Origin: Chlamydiia bacterium
GTDB lineage: Bacteria > Chlamydiota > Chlamydiia > Chlamydiales > FEN-1388
Length of the DNA stretch: 7,073 nt
Assembly (NCBI GenBank): GCA_023269335.1
Contig: JAHFTM010000074.1
Span: 1 to 7,073 of the forward strand
Direction of reading: 5' to 3'
The notes beneath the pieces were generated by a model. That model had not been told where the DNA came from. It did not search any database and was given only the letters and a program-made list of their open reading frames with translations. The translations under genes were made by a program, and so were the position numbers. How positions within the stretch are numbered: position 1 is the first letter of the stretch; the number at the start of each line of letters is the position of its first letter. This document shows positions 1 through 5,535 of the stretch, piece after piece.

Positions 1-279
1 ATTGCCTCTAGTCCTACTGCACTCGTTCCTGGGTATACGCTCGGTAGCACTATAACCACAATTTTTTGGTCAACAGTTAATGGCATTGGCCTAACAGAGG
101 AGTCTTGCCTCCTAGAACTTGCTGGAAATGGCGCAGGAATTGCTACGGCAGGCATCATTCACTTTCTTTTTCCATACTCAATCAGCGGAGTGATTGCTGG
201 ATCCGTCATTGGACGATTAATCGCTACTATAGGACAGCACAAAGAAGTAATTAAAGTTGATACTAATTGGCTTATGTGA
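1..279 (+). CDS. C-terminal part of an unrecognised glycine-rich membrane protein (5' end outside window)
   Basis: Frame 1 is open from the first base to a TGA at 277-279, giving 92 residues of a protein whose start lies upstream of the window. Two hydrophobic stretches are visible: residues about 11-34 (YTLGSTITTIFWSTVNGIGL) and about 45-77, the second rich in Gly, Ala and Ile with small-residue spacing (AGIATAG, SGVIAGSVIG) typical of tightly packed membrane helices. Between them is a short acidic stretch with Cys (TEESCLLEL). The tail (GQHKEVIKVDTNWLM) is polar and probably outside the membrane. I do not recognise the family. Paired hydrophobic segments also occur in chlamydial inclusion-membrane (Inc) proteins, but also in ordinary transporters, and the N-terminus that would help decide is missing. 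It lies 79 bp upstream of another small membrane protein on the same strand. Coding status rests on the open frame and sensible composition only. Confidence 0.6.
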   Translation: MASSPTALVPGYTLGSTITTIFWSTVNGIGLTEESCLLELAGNGAGIATAGIIHFLFPYSISGVIAGSVIGRLIATIGQHKEVIKVDTNWLM

Positions 280-286
280 TTACAAA

Positions 287-315
287 TTGCGTAAAACACA
301 TAAAAATTATATGAT
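287..315 (+). promoter_or_regulatory. Possible sigma-70-like promoter for the 82-residue gene
   Basis: TTGCGT at 287-292 and TATGAT at 310-315 are separated by 17 bp. The -10 element matches the consensus at five of six positions, but the -35 matches only at TTG. The site lies in the 79-bp gap between two plus-strand genes. A start near 322 would leave a leader of roughly 37 nt. The surrounding sequence is very AT-rich, so a chance match is quite possible. Confidence 0.35.
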
Positions 316-358
316 ATATATTTCTTTCAAACACTAGCTTGTAAAAAAAGGGATATAT

Positions 359-607
359 ATGAGAGCAAGTAACACACCAACAACAACTTCGCATCAACTG
401 CAGCAAAGAGAGTCGGAGCAACAGATAAAGCAAGGAAACTTATGCTCACGTTCTGTCTCACTTTTAAGCTCATGCCTTAAATCAGGCAAAAACTGTTTAG
501 ACACGCTTGCAGCAAATCAAGGTATGTTTATTGGTGTAGCAATATACGCAGCGCTCGTTGGTCTGGTAATAGGAATAGAATATATCAACAGAACCCACAA
601 AAAATAG
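359..607 (+). CDS. Small unrecognised protein with a single C-terminal membrane segment
   Basis: This gene encodes 82 residues. The ATG at 359 follows an AAGGGA ribosome binding site (348-353) with a 5-nt gap, which supports both the gene and its start. The first 30 residues are polar and rich in Ser, Thr, Asn and Gln (MRASNTPTTTSHQLQQRESE...). The middle (29-50) carries three Cys (29, 39, 46) among Ser and Leu. One hydrophobic segment spans about 56-75 (MFIGVAIYAALVGLVIGIEY), and the protein ends seven residues later in a basic tail, INRTHKK. No cleavable N-terminal signal peptide is visible, so the topology looks tail-anchored: N-terminus in the cytoplasm or, if secreted, in the host cytosol. 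I recognise no family. A Ser/Thr/Gln-rich N-terminus is compatible with a type III secretion signal, but that is inference only. The gene converges with lpxD, 14 bp away. Confidence 0.65.
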   Translation: MRASNTPTTTSHQLQQRESEQQIKQGNLCSRSVSLLSSCLKSGKNCLDTLAANQGMFIGVAIYAALVGLVIGIEYINRTHKK

Positions 608-650
608 TCAGATAAGATGAACTACGTACTAGAGGCTGATATATCTTGAC
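599..650 (-). terminator. Possible rho-independent terminator of the recR-bamA-ompH-lpxD unit
   Basis: On the minus strand, GTCA+GATA (650-642, with one bulged base) can pair with TATCTGAC (614-607). This is an 8-bp stem with a loop of about 27 nt, followed at once by TA and six T (604-599). The arms overlap the last codons of lpxD on one side and the stop codon of the convergent 82-residue gene on the other. The stem is AT-rich and the loop long, so efficiency would be modest. Reading the other way there is no T-run after the hairpin, so it would not serve the plus-strand gene. Confidence 0.35.
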
Positions 651-1743
651 CTTCCTCGTTAAGAGAATCAAGATTTAAAAGTTCCAGAATTTTTTTCTTC
701 AACAGCTTGTGCTCTTGTACTAAGTTTTCAATATTCTGGAGATGCACAGCCATACGATTATAGTCAGCAAGCGGCATTGCCGGCACGCCTCCATATTTTC
801 CTGCCTTAAGCAGTGATTTTGAAACACCGGAGCGTGCTGACACAACTACTCCATCTCCCAGTTTGATATGACCATTCACTGCAACCTGGCCAGCTAAAAT
901 AACATGCTTTCCTGTTTCGGTCGAACCAGCAATACCGGTTTGAGCAATGATGAAATTATGCTTTCCAATGATCACCCCGTGGCCAATTTGAACAAGGTTA
1001 TCAATTTTCGAACCTTCACCAATTGTTGTCGCTTGAAAGCGAGCACGGTCAATTGTTGTGTTAGCACCAATCTCTACATCATCTTCAATGATGACAGTAC
1101 CCACCTGATTGAGTTTTGAATGGCATCCATTTTTATCAGTTGTAAATCCAAAGCCGCATGAGCCAATAATCGCCCCAGGCTGTATCACCACACGGTTGCC
1201 TATAATGCATCCTTCTCGAATAACGACCTGCGGATGAATCACACACTCATTTCCAATCTTCACATCCATTCCAATATAGCTCGCACATCCGATAAAGCTG
1301 TTTTTTCCAATGTGTGCATTGGCATCTACCACCACGTAAGGACCACAAGTGACACCCTCTTCTATCTGTGCACTTTCATGGATCACTGCGGTAGAATGTA
1401 TTCCTAAAAAAGCTGATGGCTCTTTTTTTGCATTTGAAAAAAGCTCAACAAGCTCCTGAAATGTCCTGGAAGGATCTTCTGCAATAAGAAAATTTTTTTG
1501 GCAAATAATCTCTTCTTGTAAGTCCTGCTTGTTAGATATGACGATTGCACCAGCCTGCGATTTTTTCATCGCCTGTTCATAGCGCGGGTTTGAAAAAAAA
1601 GAGACATCTGATTCTTTTGCTGAATCCAAATCATTCACACCGGAAATTTTAAGCTGAGGGTCACCCCTCAGCTCAACTTTTAAGATTTTCGCAATTTCCT
1701 GGAGTGTATAAGAAGGAGAAGAAGGAAAAACTATCTTTTTCAT
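622..1743 (-). CDS. lpxD: UDP-3-O-acylglucosamine N-acyltransferase LpxD
   Basis: LpxD catalyses the third step of lipid A synthesis. It transfers a 3-hydroxyacyl chain from acyl carrier protein to the 2-amino group of UDP-3-O-acylglucosamine, acting as a cytoplasmic trimer. The 373-residue product shows the family's three parts. An N-terminal uridine-binding domain spans about 10-105 (YTLQEIAKIL, VSFFSNPRY). A left-handed beta-helix of hexapeptide repeats spans about 115-315 (IGKNSFIG, VKIGNECVI, IIGNRVVIQPGAIIGS). A C-terminal helical part spans about 325-360. The catalytic His should be H255 in NLVQIGHGVIIG, equivalent to E. coli H239. GFGF at 197-200 and NTTIDRAR at 228-235 are further family signatures. 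It is somewhat longer than E. coli LpxD (341), mainly through a polar Ser/Glu-rich tail. The ATG overlaps the ompH stop as ATGA (1740-1743), so translation is probably coupled, and no strong ribosome binding site of its own is seen. The acyl chain length used cannot be read from the sequence. Confidence 0.97.
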   Translation of the reverse strand: MKKIVFPSSPSYTLQEIAKILKVELRGDPQLKISGVNDLDSAKESDVSFFSNPRYEQAMKKSQAGAIVISNKQDLQEEIICQKNFLIAEDPSRTFQELVELFSNAKKEPSAFLGIHSTAVIHESAQIEEGVTCGPYVVVDANAHIGKNSFIGCASYIGMDVKIGNECVIHPQVVIREGCIIGNRVVIQPGAIIGSCGFGFTTDKNGCHSKLNQVGTVIIEDDVEIGANTTIDRARFQATTIGEGSKIDNLVQIGHGVIIGKHNFIIAQTGIAGSTETGKHVILAGQVAVNGHIKLGDGVVVSARSGVSKSLLKAGKYGGVPAMPLADYNRMAVHLQNIENLVQEHKLLKKKILELLNLDSLNEEGQDISASST

Positions 1744-2342
1744 TTCTTTTCAGACTTTTCTTCTGTTTTTTCCGGATTCTTTTTCTCTTCTTTTGCAAAG
1801 CGCTCATCTAACTCTTTTACAACATCAAGCGAGACATCATAACCTGGCACTACAAAGAAACAAGCTTCATCATTCAACACGATATCTAAGTTTTTATTTT
1901 TCGCTATCTTCTCAGAAGCTGTGCCAATCCAGTCGCTAATTTTTTGTACGATCTGAAAGTTTGCTTGGTTGAGAAGCTGGTAGTACTGGTTCTGATTCTG
2001 AGAAAGCTCTTGGCTTAAACGACGAAATTTTTCTTTTAACTCAGCTTCAGCTTCTGGTGTGAGCGTATCGATATATTCATCTTTAAATTTTGGAGCCATC
2101 TCATTCAGCTCTTTTTCTTTTACTTCAATGGAAGCTTCCATCTGCTTTTTAATCTCTTCAAAACGGCCCTGTTCGAGTTTTCCAAGCTTTGAATTCTCAA
2201 GACATACTTTGAAATCAACCACACCAATTTTGGCCTGAATTCTGGAATCAGCTTCAGGTGTGCTAGGTACAGCACTGATGAAAACATACGTTACACACGC
2301 AAGAAAGAAGCCACTCATTACCCATACTGCTTTTTTGTTCAT
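1740..2342 (-). CDS. ompH: OmpH/Skp-family periplasmic chaperone
   Basis: Skp proteins are periplasmic trimers that hold unfolded outer-membrane proteins after Sec export and pass them to BamA. The 200-residue product has a signal peptide (MNKK, then hydrophobic to about residue 25, small residues near 24-31). The conserved first strand and helix start follow (KIGVVDFKVCLENSKLGK, 38-55). Residues about 57-148 form a long Lys/Glu/Gln-rich helical region suited to the coiled-coil 'tentacles'. The family's closing motif is at 151-183 (NLDIVLNDEACFFV, then VVKELDERF). An extra tail of almost only Lys, Glu, Asn, Pro, Ser and Thr ends the protein. I chose the ATG at 2342 because a GGAGGG site precedes it and MNKK begins a normal signal peptide. 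The 2-nt gap is unusually short. An ATG 12 codons upstream (2378) would add MRSLLGLNFRRD but has only a weak A-rich site. The gene sits 62 bp after bamA and overlaps lpxD by 4 bp. Confidence 0.93.
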   Translation of the reverse strand: MNKKAVWVMSGFFLACVTYVFISAVPSTPEADSRIQAKIGVVDFKVCLENSKLGKLEQGRFEEIKKQMEASIEVKEKELNEMAPKFKDEYIDTLTPEAEAELKEKFRRLSQELSQNQNQYYQLLNQANFQIVQKISDWIGTASEKIAKNKNLDIVLNDEACFFVVPGYDVSLDVVKELDERFAKEEKKNPEKTEEKSEKK

Positions 2343-2344
2343 AT

Positions 2345-2350
2345 CCCTCC
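2345..2350 (-). promoter_or_regulatory. Ribosome binding site deciding the ompH start
   Basis: The minus strand reads GGAGGG, then AT, then the ATG at 2342-2340. This is the only strong site in the 62-bp bamA-ompH gap. It lies inside the alternative, longer reading from 2378, so it argues for the shorter protein. The gap to the ATG (3 nt counted from the GGAGG core) is shorter than usual, which leaves some doubt. Confidence 0.55.
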
Positions 2351-2404
2351 GAAAATTAAGTCCCAACAATGATCTCATATTTCTTTTGCAATTTCCACAA
2401 TTTT

Positions 2405-4786
2405 TTAGAAACTCGCACCAAAAGTTAAGAAGAAGCGCTTAACGTCCTCTTTTCTTTGCGGATTGATTGGATAGCCATACCCAATCACGAGTGGTGGTGA
2501 GTTTTCATTCATTTTAATTTTAATACCATAACCATAAGAGGCACGTAGCGTACCTACATGAAATTGCTGAAAGTAAACGTTACCTGCATCAAAAAAGACA
2601 AATGCATCTAATTTTTTAAAAAGATACTGCGTATAGTCTGTTGAAAGCAGTACTTCAGAGACTCCGCCTCGGGCTGTGCGTCTCTTATCATGAAATTTAG
2701 GCCCTACGCTATTGAAATGATAACCACGAAGTGTCTGCTCACCCCCAAGGTAGTAGCGCTCAGCAAATGGCAAATCTCGTGGATGTGTGCTACCTAAAGT
2801 TTTCATAAACTTTATATTTCCACGCATTCGGAGAACTGCTCCTTTATACGGCGACCAAAAGTTTGTATTGAGGTAGGCAAGCTGTAAGAATGTATGATCG
2901 CCGCCAAGCCCTGCAAATTCAGCACCAAGAGATGATTTTAATCCTTTAGTTGGCAACACCGGGTGGTTGGTAGAGTTATAACTCAACGTTGTCCCCGCAG
3001 CAGAAATAAGGCCACCATTTTTCGATTCGTGAATAAGCTCACGGTTACGTTTTTTATGATGAATATTTTTCAACTTGATAAACGAATGTGTCAGACGGTA
3101 ATGAGTACCAAACTTCATAAAAGCGTTTATTGGATAGCTTGCAAAAAGCTGCGCACTATAGGCACGCGTAAAGTAATCGTTGACGTTTGAAGAATAAGAG
3201 TTACGGGATTTACTTAAGTCCATCCCCACCGTCCAAGGCGTATCTAGAAAATAGGGCTTCGTCCAGGAAATTGTATAAGATTGCTGTCTTGTACCAAACA
3301 CTGTCTCTAGGCCTAAATATTCACCACCTCCTCGAAGACTTTTTAAGCCACGAGTGAACATATAGGGAATGCCTTTGGAGTTAAAGTTCGACTCAGAAAC
3401 TGAAAAGCCTCCCATAAGTTTTTCTGAGGTACTATAACCTACATAAGTGCGAAAATTTGCTGTGGTAGGATTTTCTTCTACTTCGATAAAAACATCGCGG
3501 AAATTAGCACTTTTTCCCGTTGTCGACTCCCCTTCCCCTGTCTTGGATTTGACAGCATAGACGTTGACATTGGTAAAAAAGCCAATATTTTTTAGCCTTT
3601 CTTCTGTTTTATTTAACAAAGTTGTATCAAATACTTCACCAGGAGTAAGCAAAGACTCGTGCAAGATCACCGCAGCTTCTGTCTTTGTATTACCAAATAC
3701 TTTAATCAAACCTACACGATAGCGCCCACCCTCTTCAATAGTGATCTGTACGTTATAGATATGCTGATCAGCGATCACCTTCACGTCAGGTGTAATAAGA
3801 GCATCGATATAACCCTTTTTACCATACGTATCAAATATGATCCTTGAAGCATCACGAACTTTTTCAGGTGAATAGGGCTCTCCTTTTTTAAAGGGCAAAA
3901 GTTTTATGAGTTGCTCTTTTGAAAATAGCTTCTCTCCGCTCATTGCAACATCGCCAAAGTGATATAAAGTCCCTTTATCAGCAATGATTTCTAAGGTGAT
4001 GTAATCCTTGCCTTTTGTCTCATGAATGATCGTCTCAATTTTTGCATCGGCATATCCCTCATTGTGTAGATAGTTGAGCACTGTAAGCTCATCATGACGA
4101 AAAACTTCTGCCTTATGCGTTCCTTCACCTGAAAACCAGCTAGTAAAAAAGCAGTATTCTTTGGTGAGCATGATCTCTGTAAGCTCTTCTTGTTCTTTTT
4201 TGGTAAAATTTGTGAAACGCAGCTCTTTGATGTGACCTGATCTACCTTCTTTGATGTCGACTTCAATTTCCACGCCACCCATCTTTTCATCTTTTTTCAC
4301 GTTGTAATCAAGCTCAGCTTCGAAATAGCCTTTTTTAACGTAGTAGTTTTTCAACTTATGGAATGCTTTGTTAAATTGACTTCGATCGAAAGTTGCCCCT
4401 ACCTTTATATCAAGCTCTTTTTGCAACTTATCAGTTGGGACAGCCTTGTTACCTATGAAAGTAAGCGCATGGATGGTAGGTTTGATAGCGCACTTCATCT
4501 GTATAACAAGCTTATGGTTCTGTGCATCAATTGCAGAATCAATGTGGTCAAACTCTTTGGAAAGCACTTTCAAGTCTTCGTCAAAGTCAGCTTGTGAAAA
4601 TAAAGCGCCCTCTTTTGTTTTCATCCGCGCTCGAATGCTTGCCTCTTGAATTTTATTCTGTTCACCACCAATGCTGATTTCAATCTTCTCAATGAGCTGA
4701 TTTTCATATGGCTGATTCTCAACTGCACTGAGCACAGGGGAAATTAAAAAAGCAAACGCTAAAAGTACTGATTGGATGAATTTCAT
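2405..4786 (-). CDS. bamA: BamA/Omp85 outer-membrane protein assembly factor
   Basis: BamA is the essential outer-membrane component that folds and inserts beta-barrel proteins. The product has 793 residues from the ATG at 4786, close to chlamydial Omp85 as I remember it. A signal peptide covers 1-21 (MKFIQSVLLAFAFLISPVLS). Five POTRA domains follow at about 29-101, 102-181, 184-271, 275-352 and 355-438, with recurring cues such as LTFIGNKAVP, YYVKKGYFEAEL, YLHNEGYADAKI, YGKKGYIDA and IKVFGNTKT. The barrel spans about 440-793. It holds the lid-loop motif LRGY (686-689) in RYYLGGEQTLRGYHF and the periplasmic turn NHPVLPTKG. The last strand, KRFFLTFGASF, ends in Phe, the usual outer-membrane beta-signal. 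POTRA 5 carries a small polar insertion (about 415-428, GEGESTTGKS). The loop at 572-590 is strongly basic. A TTG at 4795 in frame would add three residues, but the GAGGG site is 10 nt from the ATG and only 1 nt from the TTG. The gene follows recR and precedes its chaperone partner ompH. Confidence 0.97.
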   Translation of the reverse strand: MKFIQSVLLAFAFLISPVLSAVENQPYENQLIEKIEISIGGEQNKIQEASIRARMKTKEGALFSQADFDEDLKVLSKEFDHIDSAIDAQNHKLVIQMKCAIKPTIHALTFIGNKAVPTDKLQKELDIKVGATFDRSQFNKAFHKLKNYYVKKGYFEAELDYNVKKDEKMGGVEIEVDIKEGRSGHIKELRFTNFTKKEQEELTEIMLTKEYCFFTSWFSGEGTHKAEVFRHDELTVLNYLHNEGYADAKIETIIHETKGKDYITLEIIADKGTLYHFGDVAMSGEKLFSKEQLIKLLPFKKGEPYSPEKVRDASRIIFDTYGKKGYIDALITPDVKVIADQHIYNVQITIEEGGRYRVGLIKVFGNTKTEAAVILHESLLTPGEVFDTTLLNKTEERLKNIGFFTNVNVYAVKSKTGEGESTTGKSANFRDVFIEVEENPTTANFRTYVGYSTSEKLMGGFSVSESNFNSKGIPYMFTRGLKSLRGGGEYLGLETVFGTRQQSYTISWTKPYFLDTPWTVGMDLSKSRNSYSSNVNDYFTRAYSAQLFASYPINAFMKFGTHYRLTHSFIKLKNIHHKKRNRELIHESKNGGLISAAGTTLSYNSTNHPVLPTKGLKSSLGAEFAGLGGDHTFLQLAYLNTNFWSPYKGAVLRMRGNIKFMKTLGSTHPRDLPFAERYYLGGEQTLRGYHFNSVGPKFHDKRRTARGGVSEVLLSTDYTQYLFKKLDAFVFFDAGNVYFQQFHVGTLRASYGYGIKIKMNENSPPLVIGYGYPINPQRKEDVKRFFLTFGASF

Positions 4787-4795
4787 AATAGACAA

Positions 4796-4816
4796 GCCCT
4801 CTAGGTGTAAGAGGGG
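4796..4816 (-). promoter_or_regulatory. bamA ribosome binding site inside a stem-loop
   Basis: On the minus strand CCCTCT (4815-4810) and AGAGGG (4802-4797) are perfect complements separated by a 7-nt loop, TACACCT. The 3' arm contains GAGGG, the only good ribosome binding site before the bamA ATG, from which it is separated by 10 nt. Pairing would hide that site. There is no T-run after the stem, so it is not an intrinsic terminator. Confidence 0.5.
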
Positions 4817-4851
4817 AATACCTTACTTGATCATGAAGTAATTATCAAGAA

Positions 4852-5451
4852 TTAGAAAGTGGCTCTACCGAGAAATGCCCTGGCAAGCGTCCCACCGTCG
4901 ACATACTCAAGAGCAGAACCAACAGGAATACCGAAGGCCAAACGTGAAACTTTCACCGGAAACTGCTCTAGGTGCTGCTTTAAAAAAAGAGATGTAGTGT
5001 CGCCCTCAAGAGTTGAGTCTAGCGCTACGATCACTTCCGTAATTTCAGAGGAGAGAATGCGATTTGTAATTTTACCGAGCTCCAACACCTCTTCTCCTCT
5101 GCCATCAAGTGGTGAAAGAAGTGCAGAAAGCACATGATATGTACCGCGAAACTCTTTGGTGCTTTCTATAGCATACACTTCACGGCATGAGCCTACGATA
5201 CATAAAAGGTCGCGCCTGCGTGTAGTGTCTGAACAAAAATGACAGTTGTCAGCGTCAGTCAACGAGCCACACACATCACACTTTTTAATACTGGCTTTGA
5301 TCTCTTGAAGAAGCGATTGTATATCTACAAGCTCCTCATCCTTCCATTGGAGTAAAAAATCAAAGGCATAACGTTCAGCTGTGCGCCTTCCCACTCCAGG
5401 AAGCTTATTTAAAAGCCGCATTAATTTTTCTATAGCAATAGGGTATCTCAT
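4852..5451 (-). CDS. recR: Recombination mediator protein RecR
   Basis: RecR works with RecO (and RecF) to load RecA onto SSB-coated single-stranded DNA during gap repair. It forms a DNA-encircling tetramer in the cytoplasm. The 199-residue length is typical. The helix-hairpin-helix is at 9-33 (LMRLLNKLPGVGRRTAERYA). The zinc finger is formed by C58, C61, C70 and C73 (CDVC, CHFC spaced by eight residues). The Toprim domain spans about 81-175 (LLCIVGSCREVYAIE, VIVALDSTLEGD). The C-terminal motif is at 173-196 (FGIPVGSALEYVDGGTLARA, then FLGR). At the first Toprim acidic position, where most RecR proteins read VVE, this one has Gly87 (CIVG). The second motif reads DSTLEGD rather than the common NPTVEGE. 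The ATG at 5451 follows an AGGA site 9 nt away. The gene starts the minus-strand unit and diverges from fabH with 84 bp between the start codons. Confidence 0.96.
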   Translation of the reverse strand: MRYPIAIEKLMRLLNKLPGVGRRTAERYAFDFLLQWKDEELVDIQSLLQEIKASIKKCDVCGSLTDADNCHFCSDTTRRRDLLCIVGSCREVYAIESTKEFRGTYHVLSALLSPLDGRGEEVLELGKITNRILSSEITEVIVALDSTLEGDTTSLFLKQHLEQFPVKVSRLAFGIPVGSALEYVDGGTLARAFLGRATF

Positions 5452-5474
5452 AGCTAAACATCCTAACTGATTGC

Positions 5475-5496
5475 AGAAATCCTTGGTAGAATTTCT
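5475..5496. repeat. Inverted repeat overlapping the fabH -35 region
   Basis: AGAAAT (5475-5480) and ATTTCT (5491-5496) form a perfect 6-bp inverted repeat with a 10-bp spacer holding the -35 element TTGGTA. Its position between divergent recR and fabH would suit an operator, but the repeat is short and AT-rich and matches no operator I can name. Confidence 0.3.
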
Positions 5497-5512
5497 TTAA
5501 TACCTTTATAAT
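5483..5512 (+). promoter_or_regulatory. Sigma-70-like promoter of fabH-fabD
   Basis: TTGGTA (5483-5488, four of six consensus bases) and a perfect TATAAT (5507-5512) are separated by 18 bp. Transcription would start near 5519, leaving a leader of only about 17 nt that includes the ribosome binding site CAGGA (5527-5531). This is the best promoter match I found in the window. Confidence 0.6.
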
Positions 5513-5535
5513 TTTATCATAACTCTCAGGATAAA

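Noticed and set aside
313..360. Direct repeat GATATATAT (313-321 and 352-360)
   Set aside because: It is a low-complexity AT repeat in an AT-rich leader, easily expected by chance. The second copy simply runs into the start codon.
643..674. Inverted repeat ATCTTGA...TCAAGAT near the lpxD 3' end as a terminator
   Set aside because: The loop is 18 nt, it lies wholly within lpxD codons, and no T-run follows on either strand. The pairing at 607-650 fits a terminator better.
3991..4290. Minus-strand open frame of 99 codons inside bamA
   Set aside because: It is an alternative frame of POTRA 3-coding DNA, with no motif, and bamA is intact across it.
4784..4795. TTG at 4795 as the bamA start
   Set aside because: It would sit only 1 nt from the GAGGG site, whereas the ATG at 4786 is 10 nt away and begins a clean signal peptide.
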